This document shows positions 41,500 to 50,335 of a stretch of 64,000 nucleotides of DNA, piece after piece; position 1 is the stretch's first letter; the number at the start of each line of letters is the position of its first letter. The notes under the pieces were generated by a model. It had not been told where the DNA came from and searched no databases. It saw nothing but the letters and a program-made list of their open reading frames with translations. Made by a program: the position numbers and the translations under genes. Origin of the DNA: Paraburkholderia sp. LEh10 (GTDB taxonomy: Bacteria > Pseudomonadota > Gammaproteobacteria > Burkholderiales > Burkholderiaceae); NCBI RefSeq assembly GCF_017814945.1, contig NZ_JAGIPX010000030.1:31373-95372 (forward strand), written 5' to 3'.

Positions 41500-41523
41500 A
41501 ACGCACGGCAAAGGCCGTGCGTT
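41500..41523. terminator. Terminator-like hairpin between relics and the MFS gene
   Basis: A 10-bp perfect stem AACGCACGGC/GCCGTGCGTT closes an AAAG loop and lies 25 bases past the end of the minus-strand MFS gene. It may serve both strands. Confidence 0.6.
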
Positions 41524-41548
41524 TGTCTGCTATCAGATCATCGATACG

Positions 41549-42892
41549 TCACGCGCTTGCCTTCGCCGTATGATCCCTCTGCCGCAGCGACTGCGGCAGA
41601 CCATACAGAATGATCAACGCACAAATCAGACTCAGCGCGCCGATCACATAAAGCGCCGGTGTCGTGCTGCCCGTCACGTCGCGCACACGTCCCACCATCA
41701 CCGGGCTCACGATGCCGCCCAACTGGCCCAGCGTATTGATCAACGCAATGCCGCCCGCGGCGCCCGCGCCCGTCACGAGCTTCGGCGGCAACGCCCAGAA
41801 AGCCGGAATCGAAGCGATCACACCCGCGCCGAGCACAGCCAGTGCGATAACCAGCATCACCGTCTGCTTGTCGAAGTAGCCCGCAGCGAAGAACCCGGCT
41901 GCCGCCATCACGAGCAACGCGCTGACGAACTTGCGGCGCTCGCCCGAGGCATCCGACAAGCGCCCCACCACGACCATGCAGATCGCGCCGCAAATATAAG
42001 GCACTGCCGTCAGCAAACCGATGATCGTCGGGTTTTGCGTGCCCGCGCTGCGGATCAGATGCGGCGCCCAGAAGTTGAGTCCATACGACGCGATCTGAAT
42101 GAGGAAATAGATAAGCCCAAGCGTCAGAAAGCCGGGCGTGCGGATCGCGCCGAGCAGCGAGTGGCCATGCGTGGTCGGCTGCGCCTGTTGCGCGATCTGG
42201 CTCGACAGATAGGTCTTCTCCGTCGGCGACAGCCAGCCCGCGTCTTCGATGCGATCCTTCAGCACCTTGAGCACGAGAATGCCGAGCACGACACACGGCA
42301 AGCCGCCGAGCATGAAGAGCCAATGCCAGCCGCGAATGCCGAACACGCCGTCCATCTGCCCGAGCACGAGACCTGAGATCGGCGCGCCGAACAGACCCGA
42401 GAACGCCGACGCGAGAAACAGCAGCGACGTGATGCGTCCGCGATAGCTCGCCGGAAACCACAGCGTCAGATAGTAGAGCACGCCGGGCGCAAAGCCCGCT
42501 TCCATCGCGCCGATCAGGAAGCGCAGACCGTAGAACTGCCATTCGTTGCTGACGAACACCATCGCGGCCGTCGCGAGGCCCCATGAAATCATGATCCGCG
42601 CAATCCACTTGCGTGCGCCGACCTTGTACAACAGCATGTTGCTCGGCACCTCGAAGAGCACATAGCCGATCACGAAGAGACTCGCGCCGAGACCATAGGC
42701 GGTATCCGAAAAGCCGAGATCGCTTTGCAGCTGAAACTTCGCGAAGCTGATGTTGATGCGGTCGAAGAACGCGAACAGGTAGCAGATCATGATGAGCGGC
42801 ATCAGCCGCCACGCTACCTTTTTGATGATGTCGGCGGTTGCCGATAGCTTGTCGTCGCGGCTGTCCGCCGCGACTGCGCCTGGTGTGCTCAT
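41549..42892 (-). CDS. MFS transporter, anion:cation symporter (ACS) type
   Basis: This 447-residue, 12-helix inner-membrane carrier is of the ACS group (tartrate, phthalate, 4-hydroxyphenylacetate, glucarate transporters). The signature stretch FFDRINISFAKFQLQSDLGFSDTAYGLGASLFVIGYVLFEVPSNMLL is clear, as are GLRFLIGAMEAGFAPGVLYYLTLWFP and GRLSDASGERR. ACS substrates are almost always organic anions. It is the last gene of a minus-strand unit with the HMG-CoA-lyase-like and CoA-transferase genes (116-base gap). It is therefore the likely importer of the dicarboxylate that those enzymes degrade. Confidence 0.85.
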   Translation of the reverse strand: MSTPGAVAADSRDDKLSATADIIKKVAWRLMPLIMICYLFAFFDRINISFAKFQLQSDLGFSDTAYGLGASLFVIGYVLFEVPSNMLLYKVGARKWIARIMISWGLATAAMVFVSNEWQFYGLRFLIGAMEAGFAPGVLYYLTLWFPASYRGRITSLLFLASAFSGLFGAPISGLVLGQMDGVFGIRGWHWLFMLGGLPCVVLGILVLKVLKDRIEDAGWLSPTEKTYLSSQIAQQAQPTTHGHSLLGAIRTPGFLTLGLIYFLIQIASYGLNFWAPHLIRSAGTQNPTIIGLLTAVPYICGAICMVVVGRLSDASGERRKFVSALLVMAAAGFFAAGYFDKQTVMLVIALAVLGAGVIASIPAFWALPPKLVTGAGAAGGIALINTLGQLGGIVSPVMVGRVRDVTGSTTPALYVIGALSLICALIILYGLPQSLRQRDHTAKASA

Positions 42893-43008
42893 GCTTGTCT
42901 CCTTTGTGTCGACGAGCGTTAGCGCTTTAGCGCTCGCTCTCGTCCCATGCGAGGCCCGGATCCGGCCGCGCCGTCCGGTCTTGAGTTTTTAGTTGGATTG
43001 AAAGAAGC

Positions 43009-43962
43009 TCAGATACAGCGTACGTAATCGGGTACAGGGTGCACGTCGCAATTGCGGCCCGCTTTCATCAACTGGCCCGGCACGTCATGACCGAGCAATG
43101 CAGGCAGCGTGCGTGACAACGCGATCAGCTTCGGCAAATCGATGCCCGTCGGAATGCCGATCTCGTCGCACATGTTCACGAGGTCTTCCGTGCAGATGTT
43201 GCCGGACGCGCCCGGCGCGAACGGACAGCCGCCAAGGCCGCCGAGCGCCGCGTCGAAACGGCGCGCGCCCGCTTCATATGCGGCGAGCACGTTCGCGAGG
43301 CCGAGGCCGCGTGTGTTGTGAAAGTGCAGCGTGAGCGCGTCGGCGGGCACGCGTTGCAGCACGCGCTTGACGAGCCGCGCAACCTGGCGCGGATTCGCCA
43401 TGCCTGTCGTATCGGCGAGCGTGATGCCGTGAATGCCCATTTCACGGTACGCATCGACGATCGACAGCACGCGGCCTTCGTCGATCTTGCCTTCGAACGG
43501 ACAGCCGAACGCCGTCGCCACCGTCGCGTTCAACGACACCGTGAAATGCCGCGCGAGCCGCACGATATCGCCAAATGCATCCAGCGACGCTTCGCAGCTC
43601 ATCCGCATGTTCGCGCGGTTGTGCGTCTGGCTCGCGGACATCACGAGGTTCAGTTCGTCGGCATGGGCCGCGAGTGCGCGTTCGGCGCCCTTCACGTTCG
43701 GCACGAGCGCGACGAAGATCACGCCTTCGCGGCGCTGGATCTGCGTGAACACCGCTTCGCCGTCGCGCAACGCGGGAATCGCCTTCGGCGATACGAACGA
43801 GCCAGCTTCGATACGCGTGAAGCCCGCCGTCGACAACTGATCGATCAACGCGATCTTGTCGGCTGTTTCGACCCACGTCGGCTCGATCTGCAGGCCGTCG
43901 CGCGGCGCGACTTCCTGGACGACCAGCTTGTCGAACTGAATGTCTTCGCGTTCGAAGTTCAT
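43009..43962 (-). CDS. Hydroxymethylglutaryl-CoA lyase-like enzyme
   Basis: The 317-residue TIM-barrel lyase is of the HMGL family. VVQEVAPRDGLQIEP has the catalytic Arg-Asp pair. GITLADTTGMANP, LTLHFHNTRGLGLAN with the metal-binding His-x-His, and the active-site loop GLGGCPFAPGASGN with its Cys are all present. Such enzymes split HMG-CoA to acetyl-CoA and acetoacetate; close relatives cleave citramalyl-CoA or similar tertiary-alcohol acyl-CoAs. Its ATG overlaps the end of the CaiB/BaiF gene by four bases, so the two act together. The CoA-transferase would activate the acid that this enzyme cleaves. Confidence 0.85.
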   Translation of the reverse strand: MNFEREDIQFDKLVVQEVAPRDGLQIEPTWVETADKIALIDQLSTAGFTRIEAGSFVSPKAIPALRDGEAVFTQIQRREGVIFVALVPNVKGAERALAAHADELNLVMSASQTHNRANMRMSCEASLDAFGDIVRLARHFTVSLNATVATAFGCPFEGKIDEGRVLSIVDAYREMGIHGITLADTTGMANPRQVARLVKRVLQRVPADALTLHFHNTRGLGLANVLAAYEAGARRFDAALGGLGGCPFAPGASGNICTEDLVNMCDEIGIPTGIDLPKLIALSRTLPALLGHDVPGQLMKAGRNCDVHPVPDYVRCI

Positions 43963-45152
43963 TGCACGGCTCCTTCGCGGCGCAGCCGCTCGATGTCGCT
44001 TTGCTCATAGCCCAGATCGGCCAGCACGCTCGACGTATGCGCGCCGAGCGCCGGACCTTGCCAGCGCACTTCGCCCGGCGTGTCGGAGAGCTTCGGCACG
44101 ATGCCCGGCATCTTCACCGACGCGCCGCCCGGCAACTCCGCCTTCAGCAACATCTCGCGCGCTTCGTAGTGGGGATCGGCGACGATGTCGGCGACGGAAT
44201 AGATGCGGCCCGAAGGCACTTCCGCTTGCTCGAGCGCGGCCAGCACATCGTCGATCGAATGATGCGAGGTCCAGGCCGTGATCGCGGCATCGAGCATCGC
44301 GCTCTGCGCGACGCGGCCGTCGTTGCGGGCGAGCGCGGGATCGTCGGCGAGATCCGCTCGGCCGATCACGTGCATTAGGCGCTTGAAGATGGGATCGCTA
44401 TTGCCCGCGATCACGACAAAGCCGCCGTCCTCCGTGCGATACGTGTTCGACGGCGCGATGCCCGGCAGCGCGCCGCCGCTGCGCTCGCGCACGTGGCCGA
44501 GCAGATCGTATTCGGGCACGAGGCTTTCCATCAGGTTGAACACGCTTTCGACGAGCGACACATCGACCACCTGTCCGTCGCCCTGCCCTGTCTTCACGCG
44601 CAGCAGCGACATCAGCGCGCCGATCACGCCGTGCAGCGAGGCAAGCGAATCGCCGAGACTCACGCCGACGCGCGCCGGCGCACCCTCGGCATCGCCCGTC
44701 GTATAACGGATGCCGCCCATCGCTTCGCCGATCGCGCCGAAGCCCGGACGGTCGCGGTACGGGCCCGTCTGTCCGTAGCCGGAGATGCGGACCATCGTGA
44801 GCCTGGGGTTGATCGCGTGCAGCACGTCCCAGCCGAGGCCGAGCTTTTCGAGCGCACCAGGTCGAAGATTTTCGATGACGATGTCGGCGTCGGCGGCGAG
44901 ACGCTTGACGACGTCGGCGCCTTGCGCCGACTTGAGATTCACGCAGATCGATTTCTTGTTGCGCGATTGCAGATACCACCAGAGCGAGGTGCCTTCATGC
45001 AGCTTGCGCCACTTGCGCAGTGGGTCGCCCGTTTCGGGCGCTTCGATTTTGATGACCTCCGCCCCGAATTCGGCAAGCAGCCGCGCGGCGAACGGCGCCG
45101 CGATCAGCGTGCCGATTTCGACGACGCGAATACCCTTCAATGGACCACTCAT
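43959..45152 (-). CDS. CaiB/BaiF class III CoA-transferase
   Basis: The 397-residue family III CoA-transferase begins with the typical LKGIRVVEIGTLIAAPFAARLLAEFGAEVIKIE. It continues with DIVIENLRPGALEKLGLGWD, ISGYGQTGPYRDRPGFGAIGEAMGG and the block with the likely catalytic Asp, GVSLGDSLASLHG. It transfers CoA between two carboxylic acids through an aspartyl-CoA intermediate. Paired with the HMG-CoA-lyase-like gene and an ACS carrier, it probably moves CoA from succinyl-CoA or acetyl-CoA to a C5/C6 dicarboxylate such as 3-hydroxy-3-methylglutarate or citramalate. The substrate is inferred from context only. Confidence 0.85.
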   Translation of the reverse strand: MSGPLKGIRVVEIGTLIAAPFAARLLAEFGAEVIKIEAPETGDPLRKWRKLHEGTSLWWYLQSRNKKSICVNLKSAQGADVVKRLAADADIVIENLRPGALEKLGLGWDVLHAINPRLTMVRISGYGQTGPYRDRPGFGAIGEAMGGIRYTTGDAEGAPARVGVSLGDSLASLHGVIGALMSLLRVKTGQGDGQVVDVSLVESVFNLMESLVPEYDLLGHVRERSGGALPGIAPSNTYRTEDGGFVVIAGNSDPIFKRLMHVIGRADLADDPALARNDGRVAQSAMLDAAITAWTSHHSIDDVLAALEQAEVPSGRIYSVADIVADPHYEAREMLLKAELPGGASVKMPGIVPKLSDTPGEVRWQGPALGAHTSSVLADLGYEQSDIERLRREGAVQ

Positions 45153-45158
45153 GATGCT

Positions 45159-45186
45159 GTCTCCAATCTTGTTTCATGTTGGAGAC
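45159..45186. promoter_or_regulatory. Operator-like inverted repeat before the CoA-transferase gene
   Basis: GTCTCCAA at 45159-45166 and TTGGAGAC at 45179-45186 are exact arms with a 12-base spacer. The repeat includes the ribosome site of the CoA-transferase gene. It is a candidate LysR site or a leader hairpin controlling translation. Confidence 0.45.
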
Positions 45187-45262
45187 AAGGTTAGAAGCGA
45201 CGCGGCCCCGGCGTCCAACCGCAATTCGCCAACGACCGTTCGCGGTTCGCGAACGCTCGGCG

Positions 45263-46198
45263 CTAAGCCTTGCTGGACGCGGCTTCCACGGAGCGCAGAT
45301 GGTCGAACAGCAGCTTCGCGACGGGCGAAAGATGGGCCGCGTCGCGCGTGACGATGATGAGGTCGCGCTCGGCCCATTCGTCTTCGAGCGCAACGGACAC
45401 GAGGCCCAGCGGCCTGCCCATGATGCGATAGACGTTGATCGGCAGCACGCCGACGCCCATGCCCGCCTGAATCATCCGGCACACGGCGTCGAAGCCGGGC
45501 ACGTGGATGCGCAGCTTCAGCGGCTTGCCCGCCTGGCGCGCGGCCGTATGCGTGCGCGCATTGATCGAGCTGGCCGAGTGCAGGCCGACGTGATCGCTGT
45601 CGAGCGTTTGCGCGAACGCGACGCTCGTGCGGTCCGCGAGCGGATGATCGTCTCGCATCACGACGCAGAGCGCGTCGTGCCGATAATGCGTCACTTCGAG
45701 GCCGCGCGCGTCCGCTTCACCGGAACAGATGCCGAAGTCGGCGAGACTGTCGGCCACCGCCTCGACGACGCCGCCGCTCGGCCGCTCTTCGAGATCGATC
45801 TTCACGCGGTCGTTCACCGCGAGAAACGCACGCAAGTCTTCGGGCAGGAATTCGACGATCGCGGAAAGGTTCGCCATCATCCGCACGTAGCCTCGCACGC
45901 CGCTCGCGTGGCCCGCGAGTTCGATGCCGATGTTCTCGATGCCGCGCATCACGCGGCGCGCGTGATGCAGCAGCGTTTCGCCTGCGGGCGTGAGCGTCAT
46001 GCCGCGCGCGTTACGCTGAAAGAGCGTCGCGCCGACCGCCTGCTCCAGTTCGAGCAAACGCTTGCTGGCTGCGGAAACGGCAATGGCCTCGCGTTCCGCG
46101 GCGCGCGTCAGCGTGCCTTCCTCATAGACGGCGATGAAGAGTTGCAGGGTCGTGAGGTCGAGGCGGCGGAGCAGGTTCTTCAGGACCATGGCGGACAC
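45263..46198 (-). CDS. LysR-family transcriptional regulator
   Basis: The 311-residue protein has an N-terminal winged helix (LDLTTLQLFIAVYEEGTLTRAAEREAIAVSAASKRLLELEQAVG, then LFQRNARGMTLTPAGETLL). A type 2 periplasmic-binding-like effector domain ends in VTRDAAHLSPVAKLLFDHLRSV. It lies 110 bases upstream of the CoA-transferase gene on the same strand, so it is not divergent as in the textbook arrangement, but it is the obvious regulator of that operon. Starts at 46198 or, four codons later, 46186 are both possible. Confidence 0.85.
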   Translation of the reverse strand: MSAMVLKNLLRRLDLTTLQLFIAVYEEGTLTRAAEREAIAVSAASKRLLELEQAVGATLFQRNARGMTLTPAGETLLHHARRVMRGIENIGIELAGHASGVRGYVRMMANLSAIVEFLPEDLRAFLAVNDRVKIDLEERPSGGVVEAVADSLADFGICSGEADARGLEVTHYRHDALCVVMRDDHPLADRTSVAFAQTLDSDHVGLHSASSINARTHTAARQAGKPLKLRIHVPGFDAVCRMIQAGMGVGVLPINVYRIMGRPLGLVSVALEDEWAERDLIIVTRDAAHLSPVAKLLFDHLRSVEAASSKA

Positions 46199-46544
46199 GA
46201 ATGGCGCATAGCAACGAGATGCAATGCTTCATATTGTGCCGCGAGCGCGCCGCGAACGCTTGCCGTCAGTCGAAACACATCAGCGAAATGGGATCGCTTG
46301 CAGCAAACGTGTCCATCAATGCGATGTTCAGCAGCTGCCCGTGACGGTCGATGCGCCCTTCGTCGATGGGCGGGTTTGTTATCCTGCTGCTCGATGGTGG
46401 CTGCGTCCCGTTTCCAAAGTGAATGCGATGGCTTCAGTCTTGTTTTCGATGCCTTCGCCAACAACCTGCGTGGACGGCTGGACGCTGCCAGGCTCACGTC
46501 GTCTGCTGCCGTTTCTCTCAACGCGTTGTCTGCGAGGTCATTGA
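46199..46544. other. Divergent intergenic region
   Basis: 346 bases between the LysR gene and the GlxA-type regulator. Frames are open on both strands but look like shadows. No palindromic operator stands out. The promoters of both regulators must lie here. Confidence 0.35.
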
Positions 46545-47504
46545 ATGCCGAGCGTTGCCATAGCGATCTTTCCGGGCGTCCAGGCGCTGGATGTCGCCGG
46601 TCCCGTCGATGTCTTCGCCGAAGCAAACCTGTTCATCGACGGCAAGGACCGCTATGAAGTGAAGCTGCTCGCCGTGGACAGCAAGCCGTTGCGGGCGTCG
46701 AACGGCATCACCTTCGTCGCCGACGAAACGTTCGACGACAAGCGCACGAGATTCGATCTCGCGTTGATGGCGGGCGGCCCCGCGTTGCCGGAGAGCATCC
46801 CGGAGGGGCGCCTCACGCAATGGCTCGCGAACGTCGCCTCTCAATGTAAGCGCTATGGGTCTATCTGCACGGGCGCGTTCGCGTTGGGTCACGCGGGTCT
46901 GCTCGACGGGCGCAACGTCACGACGCACTGGCAGCACGCGCAGCAACTCGCGACGCAGTTCCCGAAAGCGCGCGTCGATTTCGACCGTATCTATCTGCGC
47001 GACGACCGGCTCGTGACATCGGCGGGCGTGACGGCGGGCATCGATCTCGCGCTTGCGCTCGTCACCGAGGATCACGGCCCGCAGACCGCGCTGAAAGTGG
47101 CGAAGCGGCTCGTCGTGTTCTCGCAGCGCCAGGGCGGCCAGTCGCAGTTCAGCCCTTACCTCACTGCGCCCGCCGACGAAACTTCGCCCGTCGCCAGGGT
47201 GCAGGCGCACGTGATGGCAAACATCAGGCAGAACTTCACGGTCAGGCAGCTTGCCGAAGTGGCGGGCATGAGCGCGCGCAACTTTGCGCGGATCTTCGTG
47301 CAGGAAACCAGCGTGACGCCGCATGAGTTCGTCGAACGCGCGCGGATGGACGCGGCGCGCCAGTTGCTCGAAAGCAGCGGCGCGGCGCTCAAGACGATCG
47401 CCTACGATTGCGGCTTCGGCACGGCGGACCGCATGCGGATCGTGTTCACGAAGCGTATCGGTGCGACGCCAAAGCAATACCGCGAGCGTTTCCGGCACGA
47501 TTGA
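46545..47504 (+). CDS. GlxA-type AraC regulator with DJ-1/PfpI domain
   Basis: The 319-residue protein starts with a DJ-1/PfpI (class I amidotransferase-like) domain, residues ~1-185: VAIAIFPGVQALDVAGPVDVF and the nucleophile-elbow region YGSICTGAFALGHAG with Cys. A C-terminal AraC helix-turn-helix pair follows (FTVRQLAEVAGMSARNFARIFVQETSVTPHEFVERARMDAARQLLE, then CGFGTADRMRIVF). Such regulators control amine or carnitine/choline catabolism in relatives, but many are uncharacterised. The SDR gene follows on the same strand within about 70 bases. Confidence 0.85.
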   Translation: MPSVAIAIFPGVQALDVAGPVDVFAEANLFIDGKDRYEVKLLAVDSKPLRASNGITFVADETFDDKRTRFDLALMAGGPALPESIPEGRLTQWLANVASQCKRYGSICTGAFALGHAGLLDGRNVTTHWQHAQQLATQFPKARVDFDRIYLRDDRLVTSAGVTAGIDLALALVTEDHGPQTALKVAKRLVVFSQRQGGQSQFSPYLTAPADETSPVARVQAHVMANIRQNFTVRQLAEVAGMSARNFARIFVQETSVTPHEFVERARMDAARQLLESSGAALKTIAYDCGFGTADRMRIVFTKRIGATPKQYRERFRHD

Positions 47505-47576
47505 GGCGTGCGGATGCAGCCGCGTGACTCGCGTGCGAAAATGATCGGCACCTCAACGGCTTTCTCGAACCTCAAC

Positions 47577-48326
47577 ATGAACGCCACTACTTCTGTTCGC
47601 GCCATCGTCACCGGCCATACGCGCGGCCTCGGCGCGGCACTCGCCGAACAACTGCTTGCGCGAGGCATCGCCGTGCTGGGTGTTGCGCGCTCGCGTAACG
47701 AGGCGCTCGCCGCTCGGGCCGGCTTCGATCAGGTCGAGGTCGATCTTTCCGATGCTAATCGTCTCGCGCAGTTTCTCGCGGGCGATACGTTGGGCAACTT
47801 CCTTCGCGGTGCGCAAACGGCGCTGCTGTTCAACAACGCCGGCATGGTGCAGCCGATTGGTCCCGTCGAGGCGCAGGACGTTGCTGCGATTGCGCAAGCC
47901 GTGGCGTTGAACGTTTGCGCGCCATTGATGCTGGCGAGCGCGTTCGCTGCCGCAAGCCCGGATGCGGGCGACCGGCGCATCGTTCATATTTCGAGTGGCG
48001 CCGCACGGCATCCATATGCGGGCTGGAGCGTTTACTGCGCGACCAAGGCCGCGCTCGATCATCACGCGCGTTCCGTCGCACTCGATCAGAACCGCGCGCT
48101 GCGCATTTGCAGCGTCGCGCCGGGTGTCGTCGATACGAACATGCAGGCTGAGATTCGCTCGACAGGTTTGGACAAGTTTCCGATGCGCGAGAAGTTCGAG
48201 GAGTTGAAGCGCAGCGGGAAACTGTCGACGGCGGAAGAGTCGGCGGCAAAGCTCGTTGACTATGCGTTGAGCGATACGTTCGGCGCGGTGGCGACGGCAG
48301 ACGTGAGAGAGTTGCCGCAAGGGTGA
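47577..48326 (+). CDS. Short-chain dehydrogenase/reductase
   Basis: This is a ~249-residue Rossmann-fold oxidoreductase. The cofactor motif reads TGHTRGLGAAL (TGxxxGxG), NNAG is at LLFNNAGMVQ, and the catalytic Ser, Tyr and Lys are in HISSGAARHPYAGWSVYCATKAALDHH. The PG motif is in SVAPGVVDTNM. The layout is close to sepiapterin-reductase-like SDRs. The ATG at 47577 begins the fold but has no clear ribosome site; an in-frame ATG at 47541 is possible. It may be co-transcribed with the GlxA-type regulator. Confidence 0.85.
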   Translation: MNATTSVRAIVTGHTRGLGAALAEQLLARGIAVLGVARSRNEALAARAGFDQVEVDLSDANRLAQFLAGDTLGNFLRGAQTALLFNNAGMVQPIGPVEAQDVAAIAQAVALNVCAPLMLASAFAAASPDAGDRRIVHISSGAARHPYAGWSVYCATKAALDHHARSVALDQNRALRICSVAPGVVDTNMQAEIRSTGLDKFPMREKFEELKRSGKLSTAEESAAKLVDYALSDTFGAVATADVRELPQG

Positions 48327-48413
48327 GCAGCCTTCGCGCACGCGGAGCACACGTGCCTCACGGACTCACACCGGGCGTTCGGCAATACGAGCCCAGGACA
48401 TGGAAAACCGACC

Positions 48414-48430
48414 TCCCGAAAACGCTCACC
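48414..48430 (-). repeat. Dispersed 17-bp motif, C variant
   Basis: On the minus strand this reads GGTGAGCGTTTTCGGGA, identical to 5004-5020. It lies 88 bases downstream of the SDR gene. Confidence 0.7.
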
Positions 48431-48592
48431 TTTACACCGCGTCGCGCGATTCACGACTTCGACAACGCAAGCGCCACTGTCTGGCCGTTTTGCGAAAACC
48501 CCCAAATTCCCGCGAAATTTCAGCCTTTTACGTGACCATCAACGCAACAAGCCACGCCCCGAGGTGAAAGAAATCCCCACCCCAGAACTCAC

Positions 48593-48609
48593 TCCCGAAA
48601 ACTCTCACC
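48593..48609 (-). repeat. Dispersed 17-bp motif, A variant
   Basis: On the minus strand this reads GGTGAGAGTTTTCGGGA, identical to 5264-5280. It is 163 bases from the C variant and in the same orientation. No gene lies between the two copies. Confidence 0.7.
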
Positions 48610-48718
48610 TCTAAACGGCCTGGGCCACGCTACGCGAACAGCCGCGCACCGTGGGCCCAACATTCAAGCCGTCAAGAAGAGAGGAACCTCGAGCCTCCCG
48701 TTGCTCCAACATCTTCCC

Positions 48719-48964
48719 CTACGTCTCGATCCCAGGAAACTGCACAGTCAGCGCCGCGAGAATCGGCACGACAGCAAGCAGATAAAACGCCACATCGAGA
48801 TTGCCGCCGATCATCGTCTTCGACACGCGAGTGTCGGCGCGAAGATCGCCGCGAGCTTGAGCCACGCGCCACCAACGCAGGCAAAGGAAGAGAAACCGGC
48901 ATGAGCACGCGAACGACAGCGCGAACGCCGCATTCTTCACGGCGGGCGTATCGGGCGGACTCAA
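48719..48964 (-). pseudogene. Small membrane protein or C-terminal gene relic
   Basis: The 81-codon frame has two hydrophobic helices (AAFALSFACSCRFLFLCLRWW and LDVAFYLLAVVPILAALTV) joined by a natural-looking basic loop RVAQARGDLRADTRVSKTMIGG. It ends VQFPGIET. The first ten codons lack a ribosome site, so it may be the tail of a lost membrane protein or a complete two-helix protein. I cannot name a family. No gene is seen in 48965-49300. Confidence 0.35.
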
Positions 48965-49304
48965 TCAGGCGATCGTGCTGACGGGTGTTCACCACTCGTT
49001 CTGACGCACGGCGCTCACCCCGACAAGTCTCGAAGCAAAACAAGGCGGCCTTGACTTGAGGCAGCTGTTTCTGTCTGCGCTTGCGCTTCACGCGCAACGT
49101 CTATGGGCGCGTTCGCGCGAAGGTTGGATCAAGCGCGAGCGCAGCATTGCTAAAAATCAAACAAACGATGCGGGCGCACCCGCACACTTGACGATGCTTG
49201 AGGATGCCTGCCGATGAGCCGCGCCTGCAAGGATCGGCATGTCACAACGCATCTGACGCGGCCTCGACTCTCCTCGACCCCTCCGTACAAACCCTTATCC
49301 GAAA

Positions 49305-49350
49305 GAAAATTTATTTTCATGAGACAGTTTTCATGTAAATTCGCTTACAT
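49305..49350 (+). promoter_or_regulatory. AT-rich control region with symmetric sites before the RpiR gene
   Basis: This short AT-rich island holds GAAAA-TTTA-TTTTC (49305-49318), a direct repeat of TTTTCATG (49314-49321 and 49328-49335) and the exact inverted repeat ATGTAA-N6-TTACAT (49333-49350). It lies 32 bases before the regulator start. These are the likely operator(s) and promoter of the whole peptide-import operon. Confidence 0.55.
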
Positions 49351-49381
49351 TCCTGATCCATCAATCTGACCGCAACGCTCG

Positions 49382-50335
49382 ATGTCCCGTCACAGCCCCA
49401 AGTCCCCTGTTGCCGCCGAGCCCGCCATCGCCGCCCGCATCACGGCCGCGATGCCGATCCTCACGCCGGTCCATCGGCGCATGGGCGAATTCGTGCTGGC
49501 GAACCAGTTCCGCGCCGCGACCATGCGCATCGACGAGCTGGCGAACGCGGTCGGCGCCTCCATCGCAACAGCGAACCGCTTCGCCCGCGCGCTCGGCTTC
49601 GACGGCTATCCGGCGTTTCGCGAAGCACTCGTCCGGGGCTTCGAGGCGACACTCGCGCCCGTCGAGCGCTTGCGTTCGGCTCAGGAAGCACAAACGACGG
49701 GCGACGAGCTTTTCAGCTCATCGCTCGAACAGGCGGCCACCAATCTCAGCACGACGCGCAGCGCAATCGACAACGCCGCAGCGCTCGCCGCCGTCGAGGC
49801 GATCATCGCCGCGCGGCGCGTGTTCATCCTCGGCTCGGGCGCGAGCGCGTTTCTCGCGAGCTTGATGGAGCACAACCTGCTGCCGTATCACGACAACGTG
49901 CAATCGCTTGCGCTGATCGGCGGGCCAACGCATGCCGCACGCCGCCTCTTCAACGCGCGCAAGGGCGATCTCGTGATCGCGATCGCGTTCCCGCGCTATG
50001 TCGACGATACGGTCGAGCTCGCGCGCCGCGCCGCCAGTCTCGGCGCGGAGGTGCTTGCATTGACCGACGGTCCGGCGTCGCCGCTCGCCGTGCTCGCGAC
50101 CCGCTCGCTCTTCATCCGCGCGGAGCGGCGTCTCGCGGCAACCTCCGAGGCGACCGTCCTCGCCGTGATCGAAGCGTTGTGCGATGCCGTTGCATACCGC
50201 GCGAAGCGTTCCGCGCAGGCCGCCGCCGAAATGACCGGGTTCGTGCTGCCCTGGCTCACCGACACCTCGGCGATACGCAACCACTCGAAGACATCCACGC
50301 GGCCCACCACTACGAAGGCAAAGAAAAAGCCATGA
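49382..50335 (+). CDS. RpiR/MurR-family transcriptional regulator
   Basis: The 317-residue protein has an N-terminal helix-turn-helix of the RpiR type (residues ~20-95; FRAATMRIDELANAVGASIATANRFARALGFDGYPAFREAL). A SIS domain (~130-265) has the sugar-phosphate-binding start VFILGSGASAFLASLMEHNL and the stretch GDLVIAIAFPRYVDDTVELARRAASLGAEVLALTD. The effector is probably phosphosugar-like or a related metabolite. Its stop overlaps the ATG of the isoaspartyl peptidase by four bases, so it is the first gene of the operon and probably regulates it. The C-terminal Lys-rich tail is not conserved in kind. Confidence 0.85.
   Translation: MSRHSPKSPVAAEPAIAARITAAMPILTPVHRRMGEFVLANQFRAATMRIDELANAVGASIATANRFARALGFDGYPAFREALVRGFEATLAPVERLRSAQEAQTTGDELFSSSLEQAATNLSTTRSAIDNAAALAAVEAIIAARRVFILGSGASAFLASLMEHNLLPYHDNVQSLALIGGPTHAARRLFNARKGDLVIAIAFPRYVDDTVELARRAASLGAEVLALTDGPASPLAVLATRSLFIRAERRLAATSEATVLAVIEALCDAVAYRAKRSAQAAAEMTGFVLPWLTDTSAIRNHSKTSTRPTTTKAKKKP

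Noticed and set aside
46224..46544. A 106-residue plus frame upstream of the GlxA-type regulator
   Set aside because: No ribosome site, mixed low-complexity composition and no family. It is probably the leader and promoter region.
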